Of a stretch of 21,721 nt of DNA, positions 15,751-21,721 are shown piece after piece. The stretch's first letter is position 1, and every line of letters starts with the position of its first letter. The notes below the pieces were generated by a model. That model was not told where the DNA came from. It saw only the letters and a program-made list of their open reading frames with translations, and made no database searches. A program made the translations under genes and the position numbers. Source of the DNA: an uncultured Oscillospiraceae bacterium (GTDB lineage: Bacteria > Bacillota > Clostridia > Oscillospirales > Oscillospiraceae); the NCBI GenBank assembly GCA_900759385.1, contig CAAEUZ010000123.1, positions 1 through 21,721 on the forward strand, in the 5' to 3' direction.

Positions 15751-17694
15751 ATGAAAGATCTGCGCGCGCTGGAGGAGATTTGGGCCAAATACGTCTACGA
15801 GGGCGAGCTGGACGAAAGCGTCAACCCCTACGTCGCCGAGGGATGGAAACGCTGCCGCGCGGCGGGGGTGAACCCTATAGGCGGCCTGGGCCGGCGCGTG
15901 AACGACGAGGTGTTCCGCAGCATACGCCAGGCCAACGCCCAGCTCATAGACGCAGCTATGCCCATAATGCAGAGCGTATTCGACATAGTGCGCCGCACGG
16001 GCTTTCTGATGGTCCTGACCGACGGCGCGGGCTATGTGCTCGAGACGATGGGCGACGAGAGCATCATGACCAAGACCCGCGACCTGCGCTTCATCCCCGG
16101 CGCGCTCTGGGACAACCAGAGCGTGGGCACCAACGCGATAAGCGTTGCCCTGGACTGCAACACCGCCATACAGATGGCCGGAGCCGAGCACTACTGCCGC
16201 ACGCACCACGGCTGGACCTGCTCCGCCGCGCCCATACACGGCTATGACGGCGAGGTAATAGGCTGCATCAACATGTCCGGCGAGGCAGCCGGGGTACACG
16301 ATCACACCCTGGCCGTGGTGCTCGCCGCCGCCATAGGCATAGAGGGCAAGCTGTCTATACAGCGCAACGCCGAGATACTGCGTTCCGCACTGGAGGGCAG
16401 CGCGGACAGCATAGTGCTCCTGGGCTACAACTTCCGCCCCGTGTGGTCGAACAGCGCCGCGCGCCGCCTGCTGGGCATGGAGGACGACGAGCTGCGCGCC
16501 CTGGACTTCCGCACGCTGCTGCCCGACGTGGACTGGGCGGCCAAGGGCTGGATGCACGGCGGCAGCTTCGCCGACGACGTGCGCGTGACCACCCGCGGAG
16601 GCGTGGTGCGCTGCAGCGCGGCGATAACGCACGCCGACGCGCTTGGCTCGCGCACGCTGAACGTCACGCTCAAAAAGCAGAAGCACCTTATCGCGTCCGT
16701 GAACAAGCTGATAGGCAACCGCGCCAGCTATACCTTCGACGACATCTTCACCGCCGACGCGGAGATGCGCAAGACCGTCACCCTCGCCGCGCGCTACGCC
16801 CACTACGACGGCAACATCCTCATTGAGGGCGAGTCAGGTACGGGCAAGGAGCTGATAGCCCAGGCGATACACAACGCCGGCAGCCGCGCGTCGGGACCCT
16901 TCGTGGCGGTAAACTGCGCCTCACTGCACCGCGACATGCTCGACCACGAGCTTTTCGGCTACGAGGCCGGCGCCTCTCCCCTGGGCGGGGACCGCGGCGG
17001 CAGCCCCGGCAAGTTCGAGCTGGCTCACGGCGGCACCCTGTTCCTCGACGAGATAAGCGACATACCGATAGAGTTCCAGGCCAAGCTGCTGCGCGCGGTG
17101 GAGACGCACCGCATCACCCGCGTCGGCGGCACGCAGGAGATAGAGCTCGACATTCGCATAATCGCGTCCACTAACCGCCACCTCGGCGCGCTGGCCTCGT
17201 CGGGCGCCTTCAGGGGCGACCTGTACTACCGCCTCAACGTGCTGCGGCTGGAGATCCCGCCGCTGCGCCGCCGCCCCGGCGACATACGCATCTGCGCCGA
17301 GCGCTTCCTGGCCAGGCTGAACGGCGCCGGCCAGGAGCAGAACAAGAGCATGTCGCAGGAGTTTATCGACGGCCTCATGAGCTACGACTGGCCGGGCAAC
17401 GTCCGCGAGCTGCAAAACGGCATAGAGCGCGCGTACTATGCCACGCCCGAGAACGTTCTCTCTGTTCAGAGCCTGCCCCTGGCCGTGGGCGACATCCAGC
17501 ACCGCGCCCAGGCCGAGCAGCCCGGCTCAGAGACCGGGGAGATACTTTCCGCGCTGACGCTGTGCGGCGGCGACGTAGAGAAGGCCGCGGAGCGCCTGGG
17601 CGTAAGCCGCGCTACGCTCTATCGCCACATCAAGCGGCACAATATAGATGTGAAAAGTCTGCGCAGCTCAGTCTCAAATCTCAAAACCGATTGA
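15751..17694 (+). CDS. AcoR-like AAA+ regulator (GAF, PAS-like, AAA+, Fis HTH) with an altered GAFTGA loop
   Basis: The 647-aa protein begins MKDLRALEEIWAKYV with GGAGGGGGA upstream. A GAF-type sensor region spans about residues 60-210 (SVGTNAISVAL, HHGWTCSAAPIHGYDGEVIGCINMSG), as in AcoR and DhaR. A PAS-like segment covers about 220-320 and the AAA+ domain about 335-575. Walker A is GESGTGKE (360-367), Walker B is LFLDE (430-434), and the arginine-containing GAFRGDLYYRLNVLRLEIPPLR is intact. A Fis-type helix-turn-helix ends it (EKAAERLGVSRATLYRHIKR). The sigma-54 contact loop, normally GAFTGA, reads GASPLGG at 407-413 with one extra residue. Activation through sigma-54 is therefore doubtful. 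It lies between lplA and the dehydrogenase operon and probably controls the latter in response to its substrate. Confidence 0.9.
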   Translation: MKDLRALEEIWAKYVYEGELDESVNPYVAEGWKRCRAAGVNPIGGLGRRVNDEVFRSIRQANAQLIDAAMPIMQSVFDIVRRTGFLMVLTDGAGYVLETMGDESIMTKTRDLRFIPGALWDNQSVGTNAISVALDCNTAIQMAGAEHYCRTHHGWTCSAAPIHGYDGEVIGCINMSGEAAGVHDHTLAVVLAAAIGIEGKLSIQRNAEILRSALEGSADSIVLLGYNFRPVWSNSAARRLLGMEDDELRALDFRTLLPDVDWAAKGWMHGGSFADDVRVTTRGGVVRCSAAITHADALGSRTLNVTLKKQKHLIASVNKLIGNRASYTFDDIFTADAEMRKTVTLAARYAHYDGNILIEGESGTGKELIAQAIHNAGSRASGPFVAVNCASLHRDMLDHELFGYEAGASPLGGDRGGSPGKFELAHGGTLFLDEISDIPIEFQAKLLRAVETHRITRVGGTQEIELDIRIIASTNRHLGALASSGAFRGDLYYRLNVLRLEIPPLRRRPGDIRICAERFLARLNGAGQEQNKSMSQEFIDGLMSYDWPGNVRELQNGIERAYYATPENVLSVQSLPLAVGDIQHRAQAEQPGSETGEILSALTLCGGDVEKAAERLGVSRATLYRHIKRHNIDVKSLRSSVSNLKTD

Positions 17695-17716
17695 GAAAGT
17701 CACACAGAATTCTCAA
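17672..17716. promoter_or_regulatory. Cluster of TCTCAA/TTGAGA repeats at the end of the regulator gene
   Basis: Within 45 bp occur TCTCAA (17672-17677), TCTCAA-AACCGA-TTGAGA (17679-17696), and TTGAGAA-N12-TTCTCAA (17691-17716). The first copies lie inside the last codons of the regulator gene, which argues for a DNA signal rather than a coding constraint. It is placed about 130-175 bp upstream of the aco-type promoter, a distance usual for upstream activating sites. Confidence 0.55.
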
Positions 17717-17760
17717 GCCCTGAGATGAATTTGTCGAAATTCATCTTAGGGCTTTGTTAT
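17716..17760 (+). terminator. Rho-independent terminator after the regulator gene
   Basis: A 17-bp stem (17716-17732 with 17737-17753, one G-T wobble) around a GTCG loop is followed by TTGTTATTTTAATG. It separates the regulator transcript from the dehydrogenase operon. Its left arm begins at the last base of a TTCTCAA repeat. Confidence 0.88.
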
Positions 17761-17826
17761 TTTAATGACTATTTGTGCAAATGACTCAAGAAAATTCTTC
17801 CTTGTTTATGGCTAACGCTGAAAATC

Positions 17827-17875
17827 TGAGAATTACGGGAGGGAACTTGAGAATTTTCGGTTTGGCGTGTATAAT
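17827..17875 (+). promoter_or_regulatory. Sigma-70 promoter of the dehydrogenase operon, overlapping TTGAGA repeats
   Basis: TTGAGA (17847-17852), exactly 17 bp, TATAAT (17870-17875). The -35 hexamer is itself part of the word TTGAGAATTTTC, and a related TGAGAATT lies 20 bp upstream at 17827-17834. No GG-N10-GC sigma-54 element (TGGCAC-N5-TTGC) is seen in this gap. The transcript would start near 17882, before AGGAGGTGA at 17895. Confidence 0.8.
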
Positions 17876-17908
17876 AAACAGCGTAAAGCTCCTCAGGAGG
17901 TGAGAAAT

Positions 17909-18268
17909 TTGAAGAAATATATCGTGGAGCTCGGCCTGGGATCGGATTTTCACGGTCAGGACGTGACCAAGGCCGCAAAGAAGGCGGCCAAGGACGCGAT
18001 CTCTCACAGCTGCCTGTGCGGCCTGGAGGATGTTCTGGGCTTGACGGACTTCAAAAACCAGGTCTACATACGCGCCACGGTGGCCGTGACGCGCCCCGAG
18101 GAGGTCAACTGTGAGGAGGTGGCCTCGGTCTTCCCGGTGGGCACCGTGGAGGTCGTGCCGGTGGCCGGAGGGCTGAGGTGCGACGGGCTGTGCATCCCTG
18201 CCTTCGGCGACTGCGACAAGAGCATCGAGGCGGCAATCGCCGCGGTGGAAGTGTATGTAAAGGAATAA
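17909..18268 (+). CDS. Lin0512-family conserved protein of unknown function
   Basis: From a TTG start at 17909 the product is 119 aa. AGGAGGTGA at 17895-17903 fixes this start; the longer frame would begin inside the promoter -10 region. Residues 9-16 read GLGSDFHG, the invariant GxGxDxHG motif of the Lin0512 family (TIGR02058, as I recall it). CLCG near residues 37-40, a TVAVTRPEEV segment and VAGGLRCDGLCIPAFGD near the C-terminus complete the family pattern. It is a small soluble protein with no signal peptide. No function is established to my knowledge. Its place as first gene, immediately ahead of the E1 alpha and beta genes and under the same promoter, suggests a role in the same pathway, for example in handling a substrate, product or cofactor of the dehydrogenase. 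Confidence 0.82.
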   Translation: MKKYIVELGLGSDFHGQDVTKAAKKAAKDAISHSCLCGLEDVLGLTDFKNQVYIRATVAVTRPEEVNCEEVASVFPVGTVEVVPVAGGLRCDGLCIPAFGDCDKSIEAAIAAVEVYVKE

Positions 18269-18350
18269 ACGCGCCGACGCGCACCGGCGGCGCGGTGTAA
18301 AAATCAAAACGGCATCAGCAAGCGATTTTTAAGCCAAAGGAGGTTATTGA

Positions 18351-19337
18351 ATGGCAATCAGCAATGAGCAGATGAAGGACATGTATGTGAAGATGCGCCG
18401 CATACGTGACTTCGAGAGCGCGGCTGCGAAGCTGTTCGCGGAGGGCAAGATACCCGGCTTTGTCCACCTGTATCTGGGTGAGGAGGCCATAGCCCCCGCG
18501 GTCTGCGAGTGCCTGACGGACAACGACTTCATCACCAGCACTCACCGCGGCCACGGCCACATCATCGCCAAGGGCGGCGACCTGAACCTGATGATGGCCG
18601 AGCTCTTCGGGCGTTACACCGGCTACTGCAAGGGCAAGGGCGGCTCGATGCACATCGCCGACCGCGACAAGGGCATACTCGGCGCCAACGGCATAGTCGG
18701 CGCGGGCCACTGCATAGCCTGCGGCGCGGGGCTGAGCGCGAAGATTCGCGGCACCGACCAGGTCTGCGTCTGCTTCTTCGGCGACGGCTCCACCAACCAG
18801 GGCACCTTCCACGAGTCGCTGAACATGGCCAGCATATGGAAGCTGCCGGTCATCTTTGTCTGCGAGAACAACCACTACGGCATCTCGATGAGCCAGGACA
18901 GGCACCAGGCGATAAAGGACGTCGCCGACCGCGGCGCGGCCTACAACATCCCCGGCGTGTCCGTCGACGGCAACGACCCGCTGGCCGTGTACGAGGCGGC
19001 CCACGAGGCGGTCGCCAGAGCCCGCGCGGGCAAGGGACCGACGCTTATCGAGTGCAAGACCTACCGCCAGCACGGCCACTTCGAGGGCGACCCCGCGATA
19101 TACAAGCCCAAGGAGGAGCAGGAGGCGTGGATGGAGAAGGACCCGATGCCGCGCTTCGCCAGGTTCCTGGTGGAAAACGGCGTCATGACCCAGGCCGAAG
19201 TTGACGCGGCCGACGCCCAGGTGGCAAAGGAGATCGAGGACGCCATCGCCTTTGCCGACGCCCAGCCGCTGCCCGATGTGGAGACCGCGGTCGTGGACGT
19301 GTATTCCGACATAGTTGAGGAGGTGCGCGACAGATGA
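18351..19337 (+). CDS. acoA: 2-oxoacid/acetoin dehydrogenase E1 component, alpha subunit
   Basis: The 328-aa protein has the complete thiamine diphosphate motif GDGSTNQG (residues 144-151) through CENN (171-174). It also has the E1 alpha landmarks FVHLYLGEEAIAPAV (37-51), STHRGHGH (63-70), and YCKGKGGSMHI (92-102). The phosphorylation-loop-like RGAAYNIPG and a TYRQHGHFEGDP segment are present. It carries out the TDP-dependent decarboxylation or cleavage and reductive acylation of lipoate together with the beta subunit. The length and the AcoX and AcoR-like neighbours favour acetoin dehydrogenase over pyruvate or branched-chain dehydrogenase, but the substrate is inferred. AAAGGAGG lies upstream at about 18337-18344. 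The last 4 bp overlap acoB. Confidence 0.9.
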   Translation: MAISNEQMKDMYVKMRRIRDFESAAAKLFAEGKIPGFVHLYLGEEAIAPAVCECLTDNDFITSTHRGHGHIIAKGGDLNLMMAELFGRYTGYCKGKGGSMHIADRDKGILGANGIVGAGHCIACGAGLSAKIRGTDQVCVCFFGDGSTNQGTFHESLNMASIWKLPVIFVCENNHYGISMSQDRHQAIKDVADRGAAYNIPGVSVDGNDPLAVYEAAHEAVARARAGKGPTLIECKTYRQHGHFEGDPAIYKPKEEQEAWMEKDPMPRFARFLVENGVMTQAEVDAADAQVAKEIEDAIAFADAQPLPDVETAVVDVYSDIVEEVRDR

Positions 19338-20302
19338 AGATGATGACCTATGCTGAAGGCATCCGCGAGGGCATGAGCATACGGATGCGCGAAGACCCCA
19401 ACGTTATTCTTTTCGGCGAGGACGTCGGCAAGTTCGGCGGCTGCTTCGGCGTCTCGATGGGCATGTTTGACGAGTTCGGCCCTGAGCGCGTGCGCGACAC
19501 CCCGATATCCGAGGGCGCGATAATCGGCTGCGCCGTCGGCTCCGCCGCCACCGGCCTGCGCCCGATAGCCGAGCTGATGTTCTGCGACTTTTTGACCGTC
19601 GGCATGGACCAGCTGGTTAACCAGGCGGCCAAGATGCGCTACATGTTCGGCGGCAAGATAAGCCTGCCGATGGTCGTCCGCCTCCCCGCCGGCGCGGGCA
19701 CGGGCGCCGCGGCGCAGCACTCGCAGAGCCTTGAGGCGTGGCTGACCCACGTCCCCGGCCTGAAGGTCGTGTACCCCTCCTGCGCGGAGGACGCCCTGGG
19801 CCTGATGCTCACCGCGATAGACGACAACGACCCGGTCATGTATTTTGAGAACAAGGTGCTGCTCGGCATGAAGAGCGAGGTCAACAGCTTTGACCCCATC
19901 CCGCTGGGCAAGGGCAAGATCTGCCGCGAGGGCAGCGACCTCTCCATCATCACCTACGGCAAGCAGGTGTACGACGCGCTCGAGGCCGCGGAGAAGCTGG
20001 CTCAGGACGGCGTGAGCGTGGAGGTCGTAGACCTGCGCAGCCTCTACCCGCTGGACAAGGATCTGATAGGCGAGACCGTCAGCAAGACCCACCGCGCTCT
20101 GGTCGTCACCGAGGAGGTCAGGCGCGGCGGCTTCGGCGGCGAGATAAGCGCCATCATAGGCGAGGAGCTGTTCGACTACCTCGACGCCCCCGTGGTGCGC
20201 ATCGGTGCACTGGACACCCCTGTCCCCTTTGCACCTGTGCTTGAGCAGTACTACATGCCCAACGCGCAGGACATCATAAACGGCGCAAAAAAGATACTCT
20301 GA
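19334..20302 (+). CDS. acoB: 2-oxoacid/acetoin dehydrogenase E1 component, beta subunit
   Basis: The 322-aa protein starts within the alpha-subunit stop (ATGA, 19334-19337). It has the beta-subunit transketolase pyrimidine domain (FGEDVGKFGG, VRDTPISEGAIIGCAVGSAATGLRPIAELMFCDF) with the TDP-activating Glu in ISEG. The C-terminal transketolase domain has SIITYGKQVYDALEAAE, VEVVDLRSLYPLD and VVTEEVRRGGFGGEI. It forms the alpha2-beta2 E1 heterotetramer with the upstream product. AGAGTGAAAQHSQSLEAW is typical of this group. Full length, no anomalies. It is followed by a strong hairpin before the AcoX gene. Confidence 0.91.
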   Translation: MKMMTYAEGIREGMSIRMREDPNVILFGEDVGKFGGCFGVSMGMFDEFGPERVRDTPISEGAIIGCAVGSAATGLRPIAELMFCDFLTVGMDQLVNQAAKMRYMFGGKISLPMVVRLPAGAGTGAAAQHSQSLEAWLTHVPGLKVVYPSCAEDALGLMLTAIDDNDPVMYFENKVLLGMKSEVNSFDPIPLGKGKICREGSDLSIITYGKQVYDALEAAEKLAQDGVSVEVVDLRSLYPLDKDLIGETVSKTHRALVVTEEVRRGGFGGEISAIIGEELFDYLDAPVVRIGALDTPVPFAPVLEQYYMPNAQDIINGAKKIL

Positions 20303-20320
20303 GTTACATCCTTCCCAGGC

Positions 20321-20365
20321 GCAGCCCGCGCAAGAGCGCTCTTGCGCGGGCTGCCGGTTTTTGCC
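20321..20365 (+). terminator. 34-bp palindromic hairpin with T-run between acoB and acoX
   Basis: Bases 20321-20337 are perfectly complementary to 20338-20354; with a 4-nt loop this leaves a 15-bp stem. CGGTTTTTGCC follows. It has the look of an intrinsic terminator, yet the operon continues downstream without a visible new strong promoter, so partial termination or read-through is likely. Confidence 0.75.
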
Positions 20366-20379
20366 ACGCGGGCGTCTCT

Positions 20380-20406
20380 CCGGCGGAGGGCAGATATCTC
20401 CGCCGG
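20380..20406 (+). repeat. Second hairpin in the acoB-acoX gap
   Basis: CCGGCGGAG (20380-20388) pairs perfectly with CTCCGCCGG (20398-20406) around a 9-nt loop. No T-run follows. It lies about 28 bp before the AcoX ribosome binding site and could affect translation or form part of an attenuator with the hairpin at 20321. Confidence 0.6.
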
Positions 20407-20447
20407 GTGCGTCCGCCCAACCTCTCCAGCTGTAAAGGAGGGCTATC

Positions 20448-21443
20448 TTGACCTCGATCGGTATAATCGCCAACCCGGCGTCGGGCAAGGACATACGCCG
20501 GCTTGTGTCCTACGCCACCACGATAGACAACAACGAAAAAGTAAACATATGCAAGCGCATCGTGCTCGCCGCCCAGGGCATGGGTGTGGACGAGGCGGTG
20601 TTTATGCCGGACACTTTCATGATAGGCTACGCCGTCAAGGACTCGCTGGAGGATGACGGCGTGCTCCGCGCCGGGCTGTCGCTGCTGGACTTCGAGCTGG
20701 AGGCGACGATGGACGACACCGTGCGCGCGGCGCGCATGATGGTGGAGCGCGGTGTGGGCTGCGTGGTGGTCCTCGGCGGCGACGGCACCTCGAGGGCCGC
20801 GGCCAAGGCCATCGGCGGCACGCCGATGCTCAGCATCTCCACGGGCACGAACAACGTCTATCCGGCCATGATGGAGGGCACCGTCGCCGGAATGGCGGCC
20901 GCCGCCGCGGCGCTGATGGACGACCCCTACGAGTGCTGCATCCACGACAAGAAGATAACCGTGTACGTGAACGGCGAGGCGCGCGACATCGCCCTGGTGG
21001 ACGCCGTGGTGTCCGACGACTTCTACGCCGGAGCCAAGGCCATTTGGGACCCGGAGCGCATCCGCCGCATAGCGGTCACCCGCTGCCACCCGGCGACCAT
21101 AGGCTTCTCTGCCGTGGCCGGGGCCTATGAGATAGTCGAGGATACGGACGATTTCGGCCTGGCCATCACGCTCGGCAGTGAGGGCGAGGGCGTGCTCGCG
21201 CCCATCGCGGCCGGCGTGCTGACGCCGGTGCGCGTCTCGGACGCGCGGCGTGTGGAGCTGGGCGAGGAGTACGCCTTCACGGCGGAGAGCCGCTGCATGA
21301 TAGCCCTCGACGGCGAGCGCGAGGTGCGCGTCCAGCCGGGCGACGAGGTGAAGTTCGTCATAAACCGCGACGGCCCCTGGCGTGTCGTGCCGCGCAGGAT
21401 ACTTGCGCGCGCGTCGGAGCTGGGAATGTACAGAATAAAGTGA
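20448..21443 (+). CDS. acoX: AcoX-like protein, ATP-NAD kinase fold
   Basis: The 331-aa protein starts at a TTG preceded by AAAGGAGGG (about 20434-20441). It has the NAD-kinase/diacylglycerol-kinase-like motifs NPASGKD (residues 9-15), VVVLGGDGTSRAAAKA (107-121, with GGDGT at 110-114) and STGTNNVYPAMMEG (131-144). This set is typical of AcoX, encoded with acetoin dehydrogenase genes in several bacteria. Its exact reaction has not been settled to my knowledge; a kinase acting on NAD or a related metabolite is the obvious guess from fold. It follows acoB after a 145-bp gap with two hairpins and precedes the lipoyl protein by 12 bp. Confidence 0.88.
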   Translation: MTSIGIIANPASGKDIRRLVSYATTIDNNEKVNICKRIVLAAQGMGVDEAVFMPDTFMIGYAVKDSLEDDGVLRAGLSLLDFELEATMDDTVRAARMMVERGVGCVVVLGGDGTSRAAAKAIGGTPMLSISTGTNNVYPAMMEGTVAGMAAAAAALMDDPYECCIHDKKITVYVNGEARDIALVDAVVSDDFYAGAKAIWDPERIRRIAVTRCHPATIGFSAVAGAYEIVEDTDDFGLAITLGSEGEGVLAPIAAGVLTPVRVSDARRVELGEEYAFTAESRCMIALDGEREVRVQPGDEVKFVINRDGPWRVVPRRILARASELGMYRIK

Positions 21444-21455
21444 GGAGGTAAGCCA

Positions 21456-21721
21456 ATGGCTAAAGTCATAGTAATGCCCAAGCTGGGCCTGACGATGACC
21501 GAGGGTACGGTCAGCAAATGGCTCAAGGGCGAGGGCGACGCCGTAAAGGACGGCGAGGACCTGTTTGAAGTGGAGACCGACAAGCTCACGAACACCATCA
21601 AGGCCACCGAGAGCGGCACACTGCTCAAGATAGTCGCCGCGGAGGGCGAGACGGTGGCCTGCCTCAAGCCGGTGGCTGTGATAGGCGAGCCCGGCGAGGA
21701 CTACGCCGCGGTGCTGGGCGG
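21456..21721 (+). CDS. Lipoyl-domain protein, probable acetoin dehydrogenase E2 (partial)
   Basis: The gene begins at ATG 21456 after GAGGAGG and runs off the window, so only 88 residues are visible. They form a complete N-terminal lipoyl domain: VIVMPKLGLTMTEGTVSKWL, then FEVETDKLTNTIKA with the lipoylated Lys43, then GTLLKIVAAEGETV. A lipoyl N-terminus fits either the dihydrolipoamide acyltransferase (AcoC) or a lipoyl-E3 fusion (AcoL type); the visible part cannot separate them. It would carry acyl groups from the E1 encoded upstream and is the likely target of the lipoate ligase at 14585. Confidence 0.88.
   Translation, partial: MAKVIVMPKLGLTMTEGTVSKWLKGEGDAVKDGEDLFEVETDKLTNTIKATESGTLLKIVAAEGETVACLKPVAVIGEPGEDYAAVLG

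Noticed and set aside
15130..16803. A 557-codon open frame on the minus strand across lplA and the regulator gene
   Set aside because: It is antisense to two well-supported genes, its translation is rich in Ala, Gly, Val, His and Arg without motifs, and such long antisense frames are expected in GC-rich DNA.
19061..20494. A 477-codon minus-strand open frame opposite acoA and acoB
   Set aside because: It is antisense to clear E1 genes and shows no recognisable domain.
1..21721. CRISPR array, tRNA, rRNA, transposase or prophage genes
   Set aside because: Looked for repeats with regular spacing, tRNA-like cloverleaf ends and transposase-like reading frames; none seen.

Overview
The window looks like chromosomal DNA of a high-GC member of the Clostridia (Bacillota), possibly an Oscillospiraceae-like gut anaerobe. 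The evidence is AGGAGG-type ribosome binding sites, a YtrA-type GntR regulator with DUF3784 and DUF5808 neighbours, a lipoprotein signal of the clostridial kind, and a TRAP transporter. ATA is used often for isoleucine even in GC-rich genes. This placement is an inference from gene content, not from a marker gene.

Layout. (1) 1-1764, minus strand: a two-gene aconitase X operon (large subunit, then small subunit) ending at a strong hairpin at the left edge. (2) 1989-6869, plus strand: a GntR/YtrA-type regulator, two membrane proteins carrying related PH-like domains, a small DUF3784 protein, and an ABC ATPase with its permease. This set resembles the Ytr type of cell-envelope-linked ABC export locus. 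The two operons diverge from back-to-back near-consensus sigma-70 promoters, and a bidirectional terminator closes the second. (3) 6963-14237: a catabolic locus of visibly lower GC. A DeoR regulator (minus strand) diverges from a class II aldolase, a D-2-hydroxyacid dehydrogenase, a TRAP transporter (dctP, dctQ, dctM) and an FGGY kinase. The logic is uptake of a small carboxylated or sugar-like substrate, oxidation or reduction, phosphorylation and aldol cleavage. The substrate cannot be named from sequence. (4) 14585-21721 and beyond, plus strand: a 2-oxoacid/acetoin dehydrogenase locus. It contains lipoate-protein ligase, an AcoR-like regulator, a Lin0512-family protein, E1 alpha, E1 beta, AcoX, and the start of a lipoyl-domain protein cut by the window end.

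The most interesting point is in region 4. The AcoR-like regulator has the bEBP architecture (GAF, AAA+, Fis HTH) with intact Walker motifs, but the GAFTGA loop that contacts sigma-54 has been replaced. The operon it presumably controls starts with a clear sigma-70 promoter (TTGAGA-N17-TATAAT). Its -35 box is one copy of a TTGAGA/TCTCAA word that recurs on both sides of the regulator gene. Together these suggest an AcoR descendant that has left sigma-54 and works as a sigma-70 regulator. The lipoate ligase next door would supply the cofactor for the lipoyl domain at the end of the operon. Two proteins of uncertain function, Lin0512-family and AcoX, travel within the enzyme operon.
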